From contig JACKJR010000001.1 of NCBI GenBank assembly GCA_020637855.1, positions 992,001 through 1,056,000 of the forward strand: a stretch of DNA of 64,000 bases, written 5' to 3'. A program made the translations under genes and the position numbers. Each line of letters starts with the position of its first letter. Within the stretch, counting starts at the first letter, position 1. This document shows positions 50,203 through 59,234 of the stretch, in pieces. The notes under the pieces are model-generated. The model worked only from the letters and a program-made list of their open reading frames with translations. It did no database searches and was not told the origin of the DNA. Origin of the DNA: Rhodobiaceae bacterium (GTDB lineage: Bacteria > Pseudomonadota > Alphaproteobacteria > Rhizobiales > Tepidamorphaceae).

Positions 50203-50359
50203 TGAGAGTATGTGTTCGAGCCTTTGCATGATCCAAACGACGGCGTGAGGAATGAATGTCGTCAAACCATCGTCACATTAAATCGCCATTGCGGCGCATC
50301 AATTCAAGCTTAATCGCTACATATGTTGAATATCAGGCACCATTCGGGCCGGGATTCAC

Positions 50360-51409
50360 CTAGATGCCGTAGATGCCAGCGTATTCCGGGTCTTTCGCTG
50401 CCACCAGCTCGGCGAGGTCGTAAATCACCTTGGCCTGCTTCCAGGTGGCGTCATCCTGCATCTTGCCATCGATCATCACCGCGCCGGTTCCATCGGGCAT
50501 GGCATCGAGAATACGCTTGGCAAAGGCAACTTCGTCCGGATCGGGGCTATAGACCTTCTTTGCGATGTCGATCTGGCTGGGGTGCAGCGACCATGCCCCG
50601 TGACATCCCTGCAGGAAGGCATTGCGGAACTGCGCCTCACAGGCGTCGGGGTCGGAGAAATCGCCGAACGGGCCGTAGAACGCCTTGATGCCGTAACTGG
50701 CGCAGGCATCGACCATGCGGGCAACCGTATAGTGCCACAGGTCCTGCTGGAAACTCGCGCGCGGCTTGTCACCGTCGGCATCGGCCAGCACTTGATAGTC
50801 TGGGTGGCCACCGCCAACGCGCGTGGTTTTCATGCCCCGGAACGCAGCCAGATCAGCGGGCCCGAGGCTCATGCCGTGCATGCGCGGGCTTGCTGCCGCG
50901 ATGTCCTCGACATTCATCACGCCTTCCGCGGTCTCCAGAATGGCATGGATGCCGATCGGCTTGGCGATGCCGTGACGGGCCTCCAGCTGTGCAAGCAACT
51001 GGTCGAGATAGTGGATGTCCCAGGCGCCATCGACCTTCGGCAGCATGATCACATCGAGTTTGTCGCCCACCGCGCTAACCACGTCGACGATGTCGTCGAG
51101 CACCCACGGACTGTTGAGGCAGTTGATGCGCGTCCAAAGGCCGGTCGCGCCGAAGTCGTTATCGCGCGCCATTTGAATGAAACCCTGCCGCGCCGCATCC
51201 TTCTGATCGGCGGGGATCGCGTCCTCCAGATTGCCGAGGATGACGTCGACCTGGCTGATCATGGCGGGGATTTTGGCGCGCATCTTCTCGATGTGCGGCG
51301 GAACGAAATGGATCATCCGTTCAAGCCGCACCGGCTGTTCGCGCAAAGGGGCGGGCGCACCAATGGCGAGCGGGCGGAAGAACTGACGCGGCGTGCGGCC
51401 TGCGGGCAT
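50360..51409 (-). CDS. HpcH/HpaI-CitE-family CoA ester lyase (malyl-CoA-lyase-like)
   Basis: The 349-residue protein has the beta8-alpha8 CoA-lyase fold. It shows LERMIHFVPPHIEKMRAKIP, VILGNLEDAIPADQKDAARQ (metal-binding Glu), LDVIMLPKVDGAWDI, HAILETAEGVMNV and SLHPSQIDIAKKVYSPDPD. Together these favour an L-malyl-CoA/beta-methylmalyl-CoA or citramalyl-CoA lyase over a citrate lyase. No glyoxylate or CoA pathway genes are adjacent. GAGGAGTTCATTC precedes the start. Confidence 0.88.
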   Translation of the reverse strand: MPAGRTPRQFFRPLAIGAPAPLREQPVRLERMIHFVPPHIEKMRAKIPAMISQVDVILGNLEDAIPADQKDAARQGFIQMARDNDFGATGLWTRINCLNSPWVLDDIVDVVSAVGDKLDVIMLPKVDGAWDIHYLDQLLAQLEARHGIAKPIGIHAILETAEGVMNVEDIAAASPRMHGMSLGPADLAAFRGMKTTRVGGGHPDYQVLADADGDKPRASFQQDLWHYTVARMVDACASYGIKAFYGPFGDFSDPDACEAQFRNAFLQGCHGAWSLHPSQIDIAKKVYSPDPDEVAFAKRILDAMPDGTGAVMIDGKMQDDATWKQAKVIYDLAELVAAKDPEYAGIYGI

Positions 51410-51590
51410 GAATGAACTCCTCGGGAAAGTTCGTTTATCGGGACCTTGCGGTTTCAGCGCAAATTCCCGATCGTGGCAAGCGAACTATCGATTAAAGTGC
51501 GCGCACGCCATCGCCGTGCCGCTTTTTTCCAAGGTTTGGCTCGCCGGGGGCGGAGCGGACCTGGCCAAGACATGCAAGGATTGATTTCAC

Positions 51591-52553
51591 GTGCAGGATA
51601 TTGTCGCCCTGGCCACCCCGTTCTTTGGCGTGATCCTGATCGGCTATATTGCCGCACGTATTTTCAAGCGGCCTGAAGCCGGTCTCGAGTGGCTGTCGAT
51701 CTTCCTGGTCTATTTCGCGCTGCCGGCGCTGTTCTTCCGGCTGGTCGCCCAAACGCCTTTCGAGGAGCTGAGCCGCTGGAGCTTCGTCTTCTCCACGACA
51801 TTCGCGACCTATGCGGCGTTTTCGCTGTCTTTCGTCGTTGGCTACATCGTCACTCGCGGGCGCATCGCCGAAGCCACGATCCAGGCTGTCGCCGGCGCCT
51901 ATTCCAATATCGGTTACATGGGGCCGGGGATCACGTTGGCGGCCCTGGGGCCGGCAGCGGCCGTGCCAACCGCTTTGATCTTCTGTTTCGACAATGCGCT
52001 GCTGTTCACGCTCGTCCCGCTGCTGATGGCGCTGTCCGGTAACGAGCGACTTAGTTTTGGCCCGCTGATGCTCTCCGTTGCCAGGAAGGTGTTCCTGCAT
52101 CCCTTCATCCTGGCGACGCTTGCCGGCATCATCGCTGCCTATTTCCAGTTCAGCTTTCCCAAGCCGATCGACAATATCCTGACGTTTCTGTCTAACGCTG
52201 CAGCCCCTTGCGCACTATTCGTGATGGGAGTGACGGTCGCGCTGCGCCCGCTCAAGCGCGTGCCGTGGGAACTTCCGTTCCTGACACTCATCAAGCTGGT
52301 GGTGCATCCGGCGATCGTTCTTGTCGTTCTCAGTATTGTCGGCAGTTTCGATGCCGTATGGGTCTACACCGCGATCCTGATGGCGGCTTTGCCGCCAGCG
52401 CTCAACGTCTTCGTGCTTGCCCAGCAATACGATACATACGTACAGCGTGCCTCGAGCGCGATCCTGATCGGAACAGTGGCCTCGGTATTCACGTTGACGG
52501 CCGCGCTGTACCTGACAACGAGAAACCTTCTTCCAACCGATTTATTTCCGTAA
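51591..52553 (+). CDS. AEC-family (auxin efflux carrier-like) transporter
   Basis: The GTG at 51591 fits the family N-terminus (MQDIVALATPFFGVILIGYI). The 320-residue protein has ten transmembrane helices and the conserved AYSNIGYMGPGITLAALGP segment (helix 4-5) and ALPPALNVFVLAQQYDTYV near the end. Bacterial AEC proteins carry malonate, malate or similar organic acids; the substrate here is not clear, although the malyl-CoA-lyase-like gene is divergent next door. Confidence 0.92.
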   Translation: MQDIVALATPFFGVILIGYIAARIFKRPEAGLEWLSIFLVYFALPALFFRLVAQTPFEELSRWSFVFSTTFATYAAFSLSFVVGYIVTRGRIAEATIQAVAGAYSNIGYMGPGITLAALGPAAAVPTALIFCFDNALLFTLVPLLMALSGNERLSFGPLMLSVARKVFLHPFILATLAGIIAAYFQFSFPKPIDNILTFLSNAAAPCALFVMGVTVALRPLKRVPWELPFLTLIKLVVHPAIVLVVLSIVGSFDAVWVYTAILMAALPPALNVFVLAQQYDTYVQRASSAILIGTVASVFTLTAALYLTTRNLLPTDLFP

Positions 52554-52623
52554 AAACAATGGGATAATATACATATTTAATGTATTGATTCAGCGCATTA
52601 GATATTGGGTGTAAGGTGTTGAT

Positions 52624-53772
52624 ATGAATCCGTTATCCGGCGTTAAAATCCTTGACCTGACGACACTCCTGCCGGGGCCGCTGGCAACCCTGATCCTGGC
52701 TGAAGCCGGAGCCGATGTCCTGAAAGTCGAGGCGCATGCAGGCGAGGACATGCGCCGGTTCCCACCGATGCGTGGCAAGACATCGGCCCTGTTCGCCGTC
52801 CTCAATCGCGGCAAGCGTTCGATCGGTCTCGACCTCAAGGCCGCCTCGGGTAAGCAATCGCTGGAAAACCTGATCCGTGACGCAGACGTTCTGGTCGAGC
52901 AATTCCGCCCCGGTGTGCTCGAACGGCTCGGTTTCGATGCGGACACGTTGGAAAAACTCAATCCGCGCCTGATCGTCTGTTCGATCACCGGCTACGGACA
53001 GGGCGGACCGAAGCGCGACGTGCCGGGGCACGATCTCAATTACATGGCTGAAAGCGGTCTCTTGTCCGTGTCGCCCGGGAGCCCTGAAAACCCGACCGTG
53101 CCGCCCGCACTCATTGCCGACATCGCCGGAGGATCATTCCCCGCCGTCATCAACATCCTGCTGGCGCTGCGTCAGCGCGACCAGACAGGCAAAGGCTGCC
53201 ATCTCGACATAGCCATGACAGATGCGCTGTTCACGCTGGCGTTCTGGGGGCTGGCGCAACTGGATGCGACAGGCAAGCCGCCTGCGTCGGGCGGTGAATT
53301 GCTGAGCGGCGGCTCACCGCGCTACCGGCTCTACAAGGCCGCATGCGGAGGGCTTATTGCCGTTGGGGCACTAGAGCAAAAATTCTGGAGCAAGTTCTGT
53401 GCGCTGATAGAACTGCCTCAGACTCTGGTGGATGACACGATTGACCCTGCGGCAACCGCGGCTGCCGTTGCGGAATGCATCGCCGCCAAAACCGCCGCGG
53501 ATTGGAGTGCCATCTTCGATGGTCAGGACTGCTGCGCCAATGTCGTGCGAAGCCTGGCTGAAGCCCGTACCGACCCGCATTTCATGGGGCGCGGACTGTT
53601 TTCCGGTAAAGCCGGCTTGCCGGATGGGGATGCGGCGATGGCACTGCCGGTTCCCGTCAGTTCGCTCTTCCGTGAGGATGAACCGGTGACGCGTGCCGCG
53701 CCGGTCGAACTTGAAAAGGTTGAGACAGTTATCGCCTGCTGGCCGGACAGTGATGATGGCAAAGCTCGATAG
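52624..53772 (+). CDS. CaiB/BaiF CoA-transferase family, alpha-methylacyl-CoA-racemase-like
   Basis: The 382-residue protein has the family III opening (LSGVKILDLTTLLPGPLATL). The AMACR-type catalytic pair appears to be His136 (VPGHDLNY) and Asp166 (ALIADIAGGS), as in mycobacterial racemase, rather than only the single CoA-transferase Asp. It therefore more likely epimerises 2-methyl-branched acyl-CoA esters than transfers CoA. The next gene starts 6 bp downstream. Confidence 0.88.
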   Translation: MNPLSGVKILDLTTLLPGPLATLILAEAGADVLKVEAHAGEDMRRFPPMRGKTSALFAVLNRGKRSIGLDLKAASGKQSLENLIRDADVLVEQFRPGVLERLGFDADTLEKLNPRLIVCSITGYGQGGPKRDVPGHDLNYMAESGLLSVSPGSPENPTVPPALIADIAGGSFPAVINILLALRQRDQTGKGCHLDIAMTDALFTLAFWGLAQLDATGKPPASGGELLSGGSPRYRLYKAACGGLIAVGALEQKFWSKFCALIELPQTLVDDTIDPAATAAAVAECIAAKTAADWSAIFDGQDCCANVVRSLAEARTDPHFMGRGLFSGKAGLPDGDAAMALPVPVSSLFREDEPVTRAAPVELEKVETVIACWPDSDDGKAR

Positions 53773-53778
53773 CGGGAT

Positions 53779-54330
53779 ATGGGCGATGAATTCGGTATTC
53801 TGATGCAGCCTGATCTGATCATAAGCGAGGCACGGAAATCGGATTGGCGCCAGCTTGCCGGTCTCTATCCCGCAGCATTTCCCGATGAGGACCTGCTCCC
53901 GCTACTCAAGGGGCTGTTGAATTTACCCTCCGGCTTTTTCTCGGTCGTCGCCATGAATTCGGATGAATTGGTCGGCCACGCCGGATTCACGCTATGCGGT
54001 GTCGCGGAAGGGGATGCCGTGGTGGGGCTCGTCGGCCCCGTTGCCGTCAGTCCGCACGAGCAGCGGCAGGGTGTTGGTTCAGCACTCATGTCCGTCGGTA
54101 TGGATGCGCTTGCCAGGTACGGTGCTGCCAAGGCGTTCGTCTTCGGCGATCCCGCCTATTACCACCGTTTCGGCTTCACGGCGGAGAAAGACGTCACTAC
54201 GCCTTGCCCTATACCGCCGGAATGGCGGGAGGCATGGCAATCCATCAGCTTGTCAAATGTTGAGACTAACCTTGCCGGCACGCTTATGGTCCCCCGCCCG
54301 TGGCAAGTGCCGACCCTATGGGGCGCGTGA
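53779..54330 (+). CDS. GNAT-family N-acetyltransferase
   Basis: The 183-residue protein has the acetyl-CoA-binding motif A (VGPVAVSPHEQRQGVGSALM) and the usual N-terminal SEARKSDWRQLAGLY. The pattern GDPAYYHRFGFTAEKDV is common in the YhbS-type predicted acetyltransferases. An alternative ATG eight codons later (MQPDLI) is plausible. The substrate is unknown; it may be cotranscribed with the racemase-like gene. Confidence 0.9.
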   Translation: MGDEFGILMQPDLIISEARKSDWRQLAGLYPAAFPDEDLLPLLKGLLNLPSGFFSVVAMNSDELVGHAGFTLCGVAEGDAVVGLVGPVAVSPHEQRQGVGSALMSVGMDALARYGAAKAFVFGDPAYYHRFGFTAEKDVTTPCPIPPEWREAWQSISLSNVETNLAGTLMVPRPWQVPTLWGA

Positions 54331-54342
54331 AATCAATTGGAT

Positions 54343-55575
54343 TCAGACGGCCAGCGAAAGTCCGTCCTCATCCGGCTCCGGATCGGGTTGCATGATCGCA
54401 GGCGTGTAGCCGCCTCCCGGCGCAACGCCTTCGCTCATGATCCGCCGCCGCAGCGGCTCGATGCGGGCGATTGCGTACAGCCCCAGCGCCCGTACCGCCT
54501 GAGCCGGCACCAGATCCGACAGCAGTGAGCGATTCAGCACATCGATCGCGGTTGCCCGCGACACCACATCGCCGCGCCGGCGCCGATCATAAAGCGCTAG
54601 CGCCGCATCGGTATCGCCACTCTGGCTGAGGCATTCAACCAGCATGGCGGCATCGCGCAGGCCCAGATTGAGCCCTTGCGCGCCGATGGGCGGCACGACA
54701 TGGCCCGCTTCGCCGATCAGCGCGACACGGTTTTTCGAAAAGACCTTGGGCAGCAGCCCGGTCAGCGGAAACGCGCCGCGCGGGCCTGCGATGCTGACCG
54801 CGCCCAACAACCGGTGGCTGCGCCTTTCGATCTCGCGCGCCAACCCGGCATCATCGAGTTCGCAAAGCCGCTGCGCGCCTTCCGGCGTTTCCGCCATGAC
54901 GACACTGGAAAGTTTGCCGGGCAAAGGCACCAGCGTGAACGGGCCCGTCCGGCGATGGAACTCCGTCGAAACGTCCATGTGGTCGCGGTCATGTGCGATC
55001 GTTGTGACGATGGCCGTCTGCGGATAGCGCCATGTTTCGACGGGAATTCCCGCCGCCTCGCGGCACAGCGAACCGCGCCCGTCGGCGGCTGCCACCACAT
55101 TGGCATGGATCGCGGTCCCGTCATCCAGCACCAGATCGCAGCCCTCAGGTCCGGCAACGCAAGACGACATAACACCGCCAAGCCACGTAACATTCGCTTC
55201 CTTGGAAACGAGTTCTCCGAGGACTTCGGATAGTGGCGCGGCGGGGAAGTTCCACGCAAAGGCATCGAGGCCGATCTCTCCGGCATCGAACTCGACCGTC
55301 GGCGCGCGCAACAGACGCCCGGTGTCGTCGATGATGCGCAATCGGCGCAGCGGCGCAGACTGCGGCAGAAGCGGCTCCCACGCGCCAAGCCGCTGCAGCA
55401 TGCGGACAGCGCCCGCCATCAGCGCGAAGGTGCGATGGTCGGGCCGGGCCTTGGGTGCGGCCAGCACGGTTTTGAGCCCCGAGCGCGCGGCCAGCAGCGC
55501 GGTTGCAAGCCCGGCAGGCCCGCCACCGACGACGGCGAGTTCGCAACTCAGTGAGGCTGTGCGCGTTTTGGCCAT
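54343..55575 (-). CDS. UbiH/UbiF/COQ6-family FAD-dependent monooxygenase
   Basis: The start at 55575 (MAKTRTASLSCELAVVGGGP) has AGGAACGGG upstream. The 410-residue protein has the dinucleotide-binding GGGPAGLATALLAARSGLKT, the DG motif (AAADGRGSLCREAAG) and the FAD-ribityl motif (RVALIGEAGHVVPPIGAQGL). It is typical of ubiquinone-biosynthesis hydroxylases, but the gene context does not show which ring position, or whether ubiquinone is the substrate at all. It converges with the GNAT gene (12 bp) and follows acdR. Confidence 0.9.
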   Translation of the reverse strand: MAKTRTASLSCELAVVGGGPAGLATALLAARSGLKTVLAAPKARPDHRTFALMAGAVRMLQRLGAWEPLLPQSAPLRRLRIIDDTGRLLRAPTVEFDAGEIGLDAFAWNFPAAPLSEVLGELVSKEANVTWLGGVMSSCVAGPEGCDLVLDDGTAIHANVVAAADGRGSLCREAAGIPVETWRYPQTAIVTTIAHDRDHMDVSTEFHRRTGPFTLVPLPGKLSSVVMAETPEGAQRLCELDDAGLAREIERRSHRLLGAVSIAGPRGAFPLTGLLPKVFSKNRVALIGEAGHVVPPIGAQGLNLGLRDAAMLVECLSQSGDTDAALALYDRRRRGDVVSRATAIDVLNRSLLSDLVPAQAVRALGLYAIARIEPLRRRIMSEGVAPGGGYTPAIMQPDPEPDEDGLSLAV

Positions 55576-55650
55576 TGTCCCGTTCCTGTGGTCGCGACCG
55601 ACTATGTGCCGGGGGCAGGCAGGTGGCAACCGCGCCGAATGCCGCGCCGA

Positions 55651-56115
55651 TCAGAAATCCAGCGGTGCGTTGTCGATCACTTCCTTCATGACGAAGAAGG
55701 TGCGCGTCTGGCGCACGCCGGGAAGTGCGATGAGGCGCTCGCCGTGCATGCGGTTGAAGTCGGCCATGTCGCGCACCCGGATCTTGAGGAAGTAATCGAA
55801 ATCGCCGGCAACCAGATGGCAGTCGAGCACGAAGGGCAGGGTGGTGATTGCCTCCTCGAAGGCCGCGAAACTTTCCGGCGTTGAACGGTCGAGGACCACG
55901 CCGACCATGGCCAGCGCCCCGCGTTCCACCTTTTGCGGATCGATCGCCGCGCGCACACCTGTGACATAGCCTTCCGCGAAGAGCCGCTGAATGCGCCGGT
56001 GGCAGGTGGCGGCACTTGTGTTGGTGCGCTTGGCGATTTCCGCGTTGGTCAGCCGTCCGTCTGCCTGCAGCAGGCGCAGGATACGGGTATCTGTGCGGTC
56101 AAGATCGGCTTGCAT
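55651..56115 (-). CDS. acdR: Lrp/AsnC-family regulator of acdS (AcdR)
   Basis: The start at 56115 (MQADLDRTDTRILRLLQADG) gives 154 residues; an upstream extension is hydrophobic and unlikely. The helix-turn-helix (~15-45) includes LTNAEIAKRTNTSAATCHRR, followed by the Lrp RAM ligand domain. It is divergent from the ACC-deaminase gene with a 160-bp AT-rich intergenic region. This arrangement is the known acdR-acdS regulatory pair, in which AcdR controls ACC-deaminase expression. Confidence 0.93.
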   Translation of the reverse strand: MQADLDRTDTRILRLLQADGRLTNAEIAKRTNTSAATCHRRIQRLFAEGYVTGVRAAIDPQKVERGALAMVGVVLDRSTPESFAAFEEAITTLPFVLDCHLVAGDFDYFLKIRVRDMADFNRMHGERLIALPGVRQTRTFFVMKEVIDNAPLDF

Positions 56116-56129
56116 GAGAGATTCTTTCA

Positions 56130-56215
56130 AAAAACGGAGAAAAATAAATAATAACAATCATAATTCAACACTATTCGGGGAGAAGGGCCAAAATCTACGT
56201 TTATTATGAGAGCAC
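56130..56215. promoter_or_regulatory. AT-rich divergent acdR/acdS promoter region
   Basis: The stretch is conspicuously A/T-rich in an otherwise GC-rich window (AAAAATAAATAATAACAATC around 56140-56160), and contains TTATTATG-type elements at 56210. Such AT-rich stretches are usual binding sites for Lrp-type regulators. No exact AcdR box is claimed. Confidence 0.55.
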
Positions 56216-56275
56216 ATTTCAGCGCCGAGAGGCTAGCCTTCGCGCACTCGAAATCCGCACGAAAGGCCCTTCACG

Positions 56276-57295
56276 ATGTCGCTTCTCGCCAAGTTCGAAC
56301 GCTATCCGCTCACCTTCGGCCCGACGCCGATCGAACATCTTCCGCAGCTCTCGAAAGCGCTTGGCGGCGATGTCGAGGTCTGGGCCAAGCGCGATGACTG
56401 CAATTCCGGTCTTGCTTTCGGCGGCAACAAGCTTCGCAAGCTCGAATACATCGTGCCCGATGCGATAGCCTCTGGCGCGGACACGCTGGTGTCCATTGGC
56501 GGCGTGCAGTCCAACCACACCCGTATGGTTGCAGCGACAGCGGCCAAGATCGGCATGAAATGCGTCGTCATCCAGGAAAAATGGGTGCCGCATTACGATG
56601 CGGTCTATGACCGGGTCGGCAATATCCTGCTGACGCGGCTGATGGGCGCCGACAGCCGGCTGGTCGAGGACGGTTTCGACATCGGTATCCGCAAGAGCTG
56701 GGAAGACGCGATCCAGTCGGTGAAGGATGCCGGCGGCAAGCCGTACCCGATCCCCGCCGGCGCGTCCGTCCACAAATACGGTGGTCTCGGCTATGTCGGC
56801 TTTGCCGAGGAAGTAGCTGCGCAGGAAGCCGAACTCGGCTTCAAGTTCGACTATATCATCGTCTGCGTCGTCACCGGCTCGACCCAGGGCGGCATGATCG
56901 TTGGCTTCGCGGCGCAGGACAGGGCCGACCGCGTGATTGGTATCGATGCGTCAGGCACCATCGAACAGACCCGCGCCCAGGTGCGCGAGATCGTCGACAG
57001 CACCGCTGATCTCGTTGGCTTGGGGCGCAAGGTGCGCGACGACGAGATCGTCATCAACCCCGATTACGCCTATCCCGCCTACGGGGTGCCATCGGAAGAA
57101 ACCAACGAGGCGATCCGCCTTGCCGCGCGTACCGAAGCGATGATGACCGACCCTGTCTACGAGGGGAAATCGATGCAGGGGCTGATCGATCTGACGAGGA
57201 AGGGCTTCTTCCCGAAGGAATCGCGCATCCTCTACGCCCATCTCGGCGGCGCGCCGGCATTGAACGGCTACAGCTACTACTACCGGGAGGGTTGA
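56276..57295 (+). CDS. acdS: 1-aminocyclopropane-1-carboxylate (ACC) deaminase
   Basis: The 339-residue PLP enzyme carries the residues that separate true ACC deaminases from D-cysteine desulfhydrase relatives: the Schiff-base Lys52 (FGGNKLRKLEY), Ser79 (GGVQSNHTRMVAA), Tyr295-Glu296 (DPVYEGKSMQGL) and Leu323 (AHLGGAPALNG). It breaks ACC to 2-oxobutyrate and ammonia, lowering plant ethylene or allowing ACC use as a nitrogen source. The divergent acdR gene supports regulation by ACC/Leu-type signals. Confidence 0.96.
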   Translation: MSLLAKFERYPLTFGPTPIEHLPQLSKALGGDVEVWAKRDDCNSGLAFGGNKLRKLEYIVPDAIASGADTLVSIGGVQSNHTRMVAATAAKIGMKCVVIQEKWVPHYDAVYDRVGNILLTRLMGADSRLVEDGFDIGIRKSWEDAIQSVKDAGGKPYPIPAGASVHKYGGLGYVGFAEEVAAQEAELGFKFDYIIVCVVTGSTQGGMIVGFAAQDRADRVIGIDASGTIEQTRAQVREIVDSTADLVGLGRKVRDDEIVINPDYAYPAYGVPSEETNEAIRLAARTEAMMTDPVYEGKSMQGLIDLTRKGFFPKESRILYAHLGGAPALNGYSYYYREG

Positions 57296-57356
57296 GAGGC
57301 CCCCATATGAGGGGCTGCCCTTGCATGTGAGGGGCACATTCCTGTAGCGGGAAGCG

Positions 57357-58079
57357 ATGCTTCATCTCCTGACAGATCCTGCCGTCTGGGCGGCCTTCGT
57401 CACCCTGACGGCGATGGAAATCATCCTCGGCATCGACAACATCGTCTTCCTGTCGCTGCTGACCGGCCCGCTGGAGAAAAATACGGCCCGGCGCGCGCGC
57501 CAGATCGGCCTGTTCCTCGCGCTTCTCATGCGCAGCGCGCTGCTGTTCACGATTACCTGGGTCATCGGGCTGACCCATCCCGTTATCACGCTGTTCGATC
57601 ACACGGTGACGTGGCGCGATCTGATCCTGCTCGCCGGCGGGTTGTTCCTGATCGTCAAGGCGACGCTGGAAATCCACACCGGCATCGAGGGCACCGAGGA
57701 CGAGAAGAAACCCGCTATTGTTGCCGGGGCGGCCTTCGCCGTCATCATCGTGCAGATCGTGGTGATCGACGCGGTCTTTTCCGTCGATTCCATTCTCACC
57801 GCCGTCGGCATGGCCGACGATGTCGAGGTGATGATTGCCGCCGTTATGGTGGCGATCGCGGTGATGTATGTGGCCTCCGAACCCATTGCCGGGTTCATCG
57901 AGCGCCATCCCACAACCAAGATGCTGGCGCTGGCCTTTCTGATGCTGATCGGTGTGGCACTGGTCGCCGACGGGCTTGGGTTCCATATACCTCGCGGTTA
58001 CATTTACTTCGCCATGGCGTTCTCTGCCCTCGTGGAGGGGGTGAACCTCGTGGCAAAGCGGCGGCGCAACCCTTCCTGA
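57357..58079 (+). CDS. TerC-family membrane protein
   Basis: The 240-residue protein has seven transmembrane helices. The conserved acidic residues of the TerC family are present (AMEIILGIDNIVFLSLLTGP; IVVIDAVFSVDSILTAVGMA), which likely line a metal-ion path. TerC proteins are linked to tellurite resistance and to Mn export/protein metalation. It follows acdS by about 60 bp with a GC-rich stem in between but is probably an independent gene. Confidence 0.93.
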   Translation: MLHLLTDPAVWAAFVTLTAMEIILGIDNIVFLSLLTGPLEKNTARRARQIGLFLALLMRSALLFTITWVIGLTHPVITLFDHTVTWRDLILLAGGLFLIVKATLEIHTGIEGTEDEKKPAIVAGAAFAVIIVQIVVIDAVFSVDSILTAVGMADDVEVMIAAVMVAIAVMYVASEPIAGFIERHPTTKMLALAFLMLIGVALVADGLGFHIPRGYIYFAMAFSALVEGVNLVAKRRRNPS

Positions 58080-58129
58080 CCGCCGGTCATCAACGAAAAC
58101 ACCGATACACAGACAAGACGGAGAAACCG

Positions 58130-59104
58130 ATGCCCAAGGCAATCCAGATCCACAAGAACGGTGGCCCTGAAGTGATGCAGTTCGAGGATGTCGTCGTCGG
58201 CGATCCCGGCGAAGGGCAGGTGCTCGTCCGCCACACCGCCATTGGCGTCAATTTCATCGATGTTTATTTCCGCACCGGCCTTTATCCCGCGCCGCAGCTG
58301 CCCTTCACACCGGGCATGGAAGGTGCCGGTGTCGTCGAGGCGATCGGTCCCGGCGTCACGGATTTGAAAGCCGGCGATCGTATCGCTTACCCGATGACGC
58401 TGGGCGCCTATGCCGAGGCTCGCCTGATTCCCGCTGACAAGGTGGTGAAAATCCCTGAAGGCGTTACCGATGAACAGGCTGCCTCCATGATGCTGAAGGG
58501 CCTGACCGCCTATTACCTTTTGCGCCGGACATACAAGGTGAAGAAGGGCGATACGATCCTGATGCATGCCGCGGCCGGCGGCGTAGGCCTGATTGTTTGC
58601 CAATGGGCCAATGCACTTGGTGCCACGGTGATCGGCACGGCGGGTTCGGCGGAAAAATGCGAGCTGGCAAAAGCGCACGGTGCCCACCACGCCATCAACT
58701 ACCGCGAAGAGGATTTCGCTGAACGAGTCGCCGAGATCACCGGCGGCAAGAAGTGCGATGTGGTTTATGACGGTGTTGGCAAGGACGTGTTCTATCCCTC
58801 GCTCGACTGCCTGAAACCCTTCGGCATGATGATCACTTTCGGAAACGCGTCCGGTCCCGTCGATCCGCTCAACCCATTGCTGCTGTCGCAGAAGGGCTCG
58901 CTCTACGTGACGCGCCCGACGCTTGCGACCCATGTGGCGACCCGCGAACTGATGACCGAAGCCGCGGACGGCCTGTTCGACGTTGTCACCTCGGGTAAGG
59001 TGAAGATCGAGGTCAATCAGCGTTACGCGCTGTCCGACGCCGCTCTGGCGCACTTAGACCTCGAAGGCCGCAAGACGACCGGAGCCAGTGTGCTGCTGGC
59101 GTGA
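58130..59104 (+). CDS. Quinone oxidoreductase (zinc-independent MDR family)
   Basis: The 324-residue protein begins MPKAIQIHKNGGPEVMQFED and has GVNFIDVYFRTGLYP, PGMEGAGVVEAIGPG and the NADPH-binding AAAGGVGLIVCQWANALGAT. The catalytic zinc-ligand Cys and His of alcohol dehydrogenases are absent, so it is a QorA-type NADPH:quinone reductase. Its ribosome-binding site is in the AAGACGGAGAAACC stretch. It lies 50 bp after the TerC gene on the same strand. Confidence 0.93.
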   Translation: MPKAIQIHKNGGPEVMQFEDVVVGDPGEGQVLVRHTAIGVNFIDVYFRTGLYPAPQLPFTPGMEGAGVVEAIGPGVTDLKAGDRIAYPMTLGAYAEARLIPADKVVKIPEGVTDEQAASMMLKGLTAYYLLRRTYKVKKGDTILMHAAAGGVGLIVCQWANALGATVIGTAGSAEKCELAKAHGAHHAINYREEDFAERVAEITGGKKCDVVYDGVGKDVFYPSLDCLKPFGMMITFGNASGPVDPLNPLLLSQKGSLYVTRPTLATHVATRELMTEAADGLFDVVTSGKVKIEVNQRYALSDAALAHLDLEGRKTTGASVLLA

Positions 59105-59234
59105 GGGACGAGGCGATCCAGTTGCGGCAATTCGCGGGCTTGATTTCATGGGTCTGATGGCGGTTTTTGACCCCATCCGTTCCGTCACGCGGTTCTGACG
59201 CGAGCCGGAATTTCAACGATCCTTGAGACCGGTC

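Noticed and set aside
57298..57316. GC-rich stem after acdS as a terminator
   Set aside because: GCCCC/GGGGC around 57299-57315 forms a short stem but no T-run follows, so a terminator call is not justified.
57054..58142. Long minus-strand frame across acdS, terC and the quinone reductase start
   Set aside because: It overlaps three confidently identified genes and its translation is His/Arg/Gly-rich low-complexity shadow sequence.
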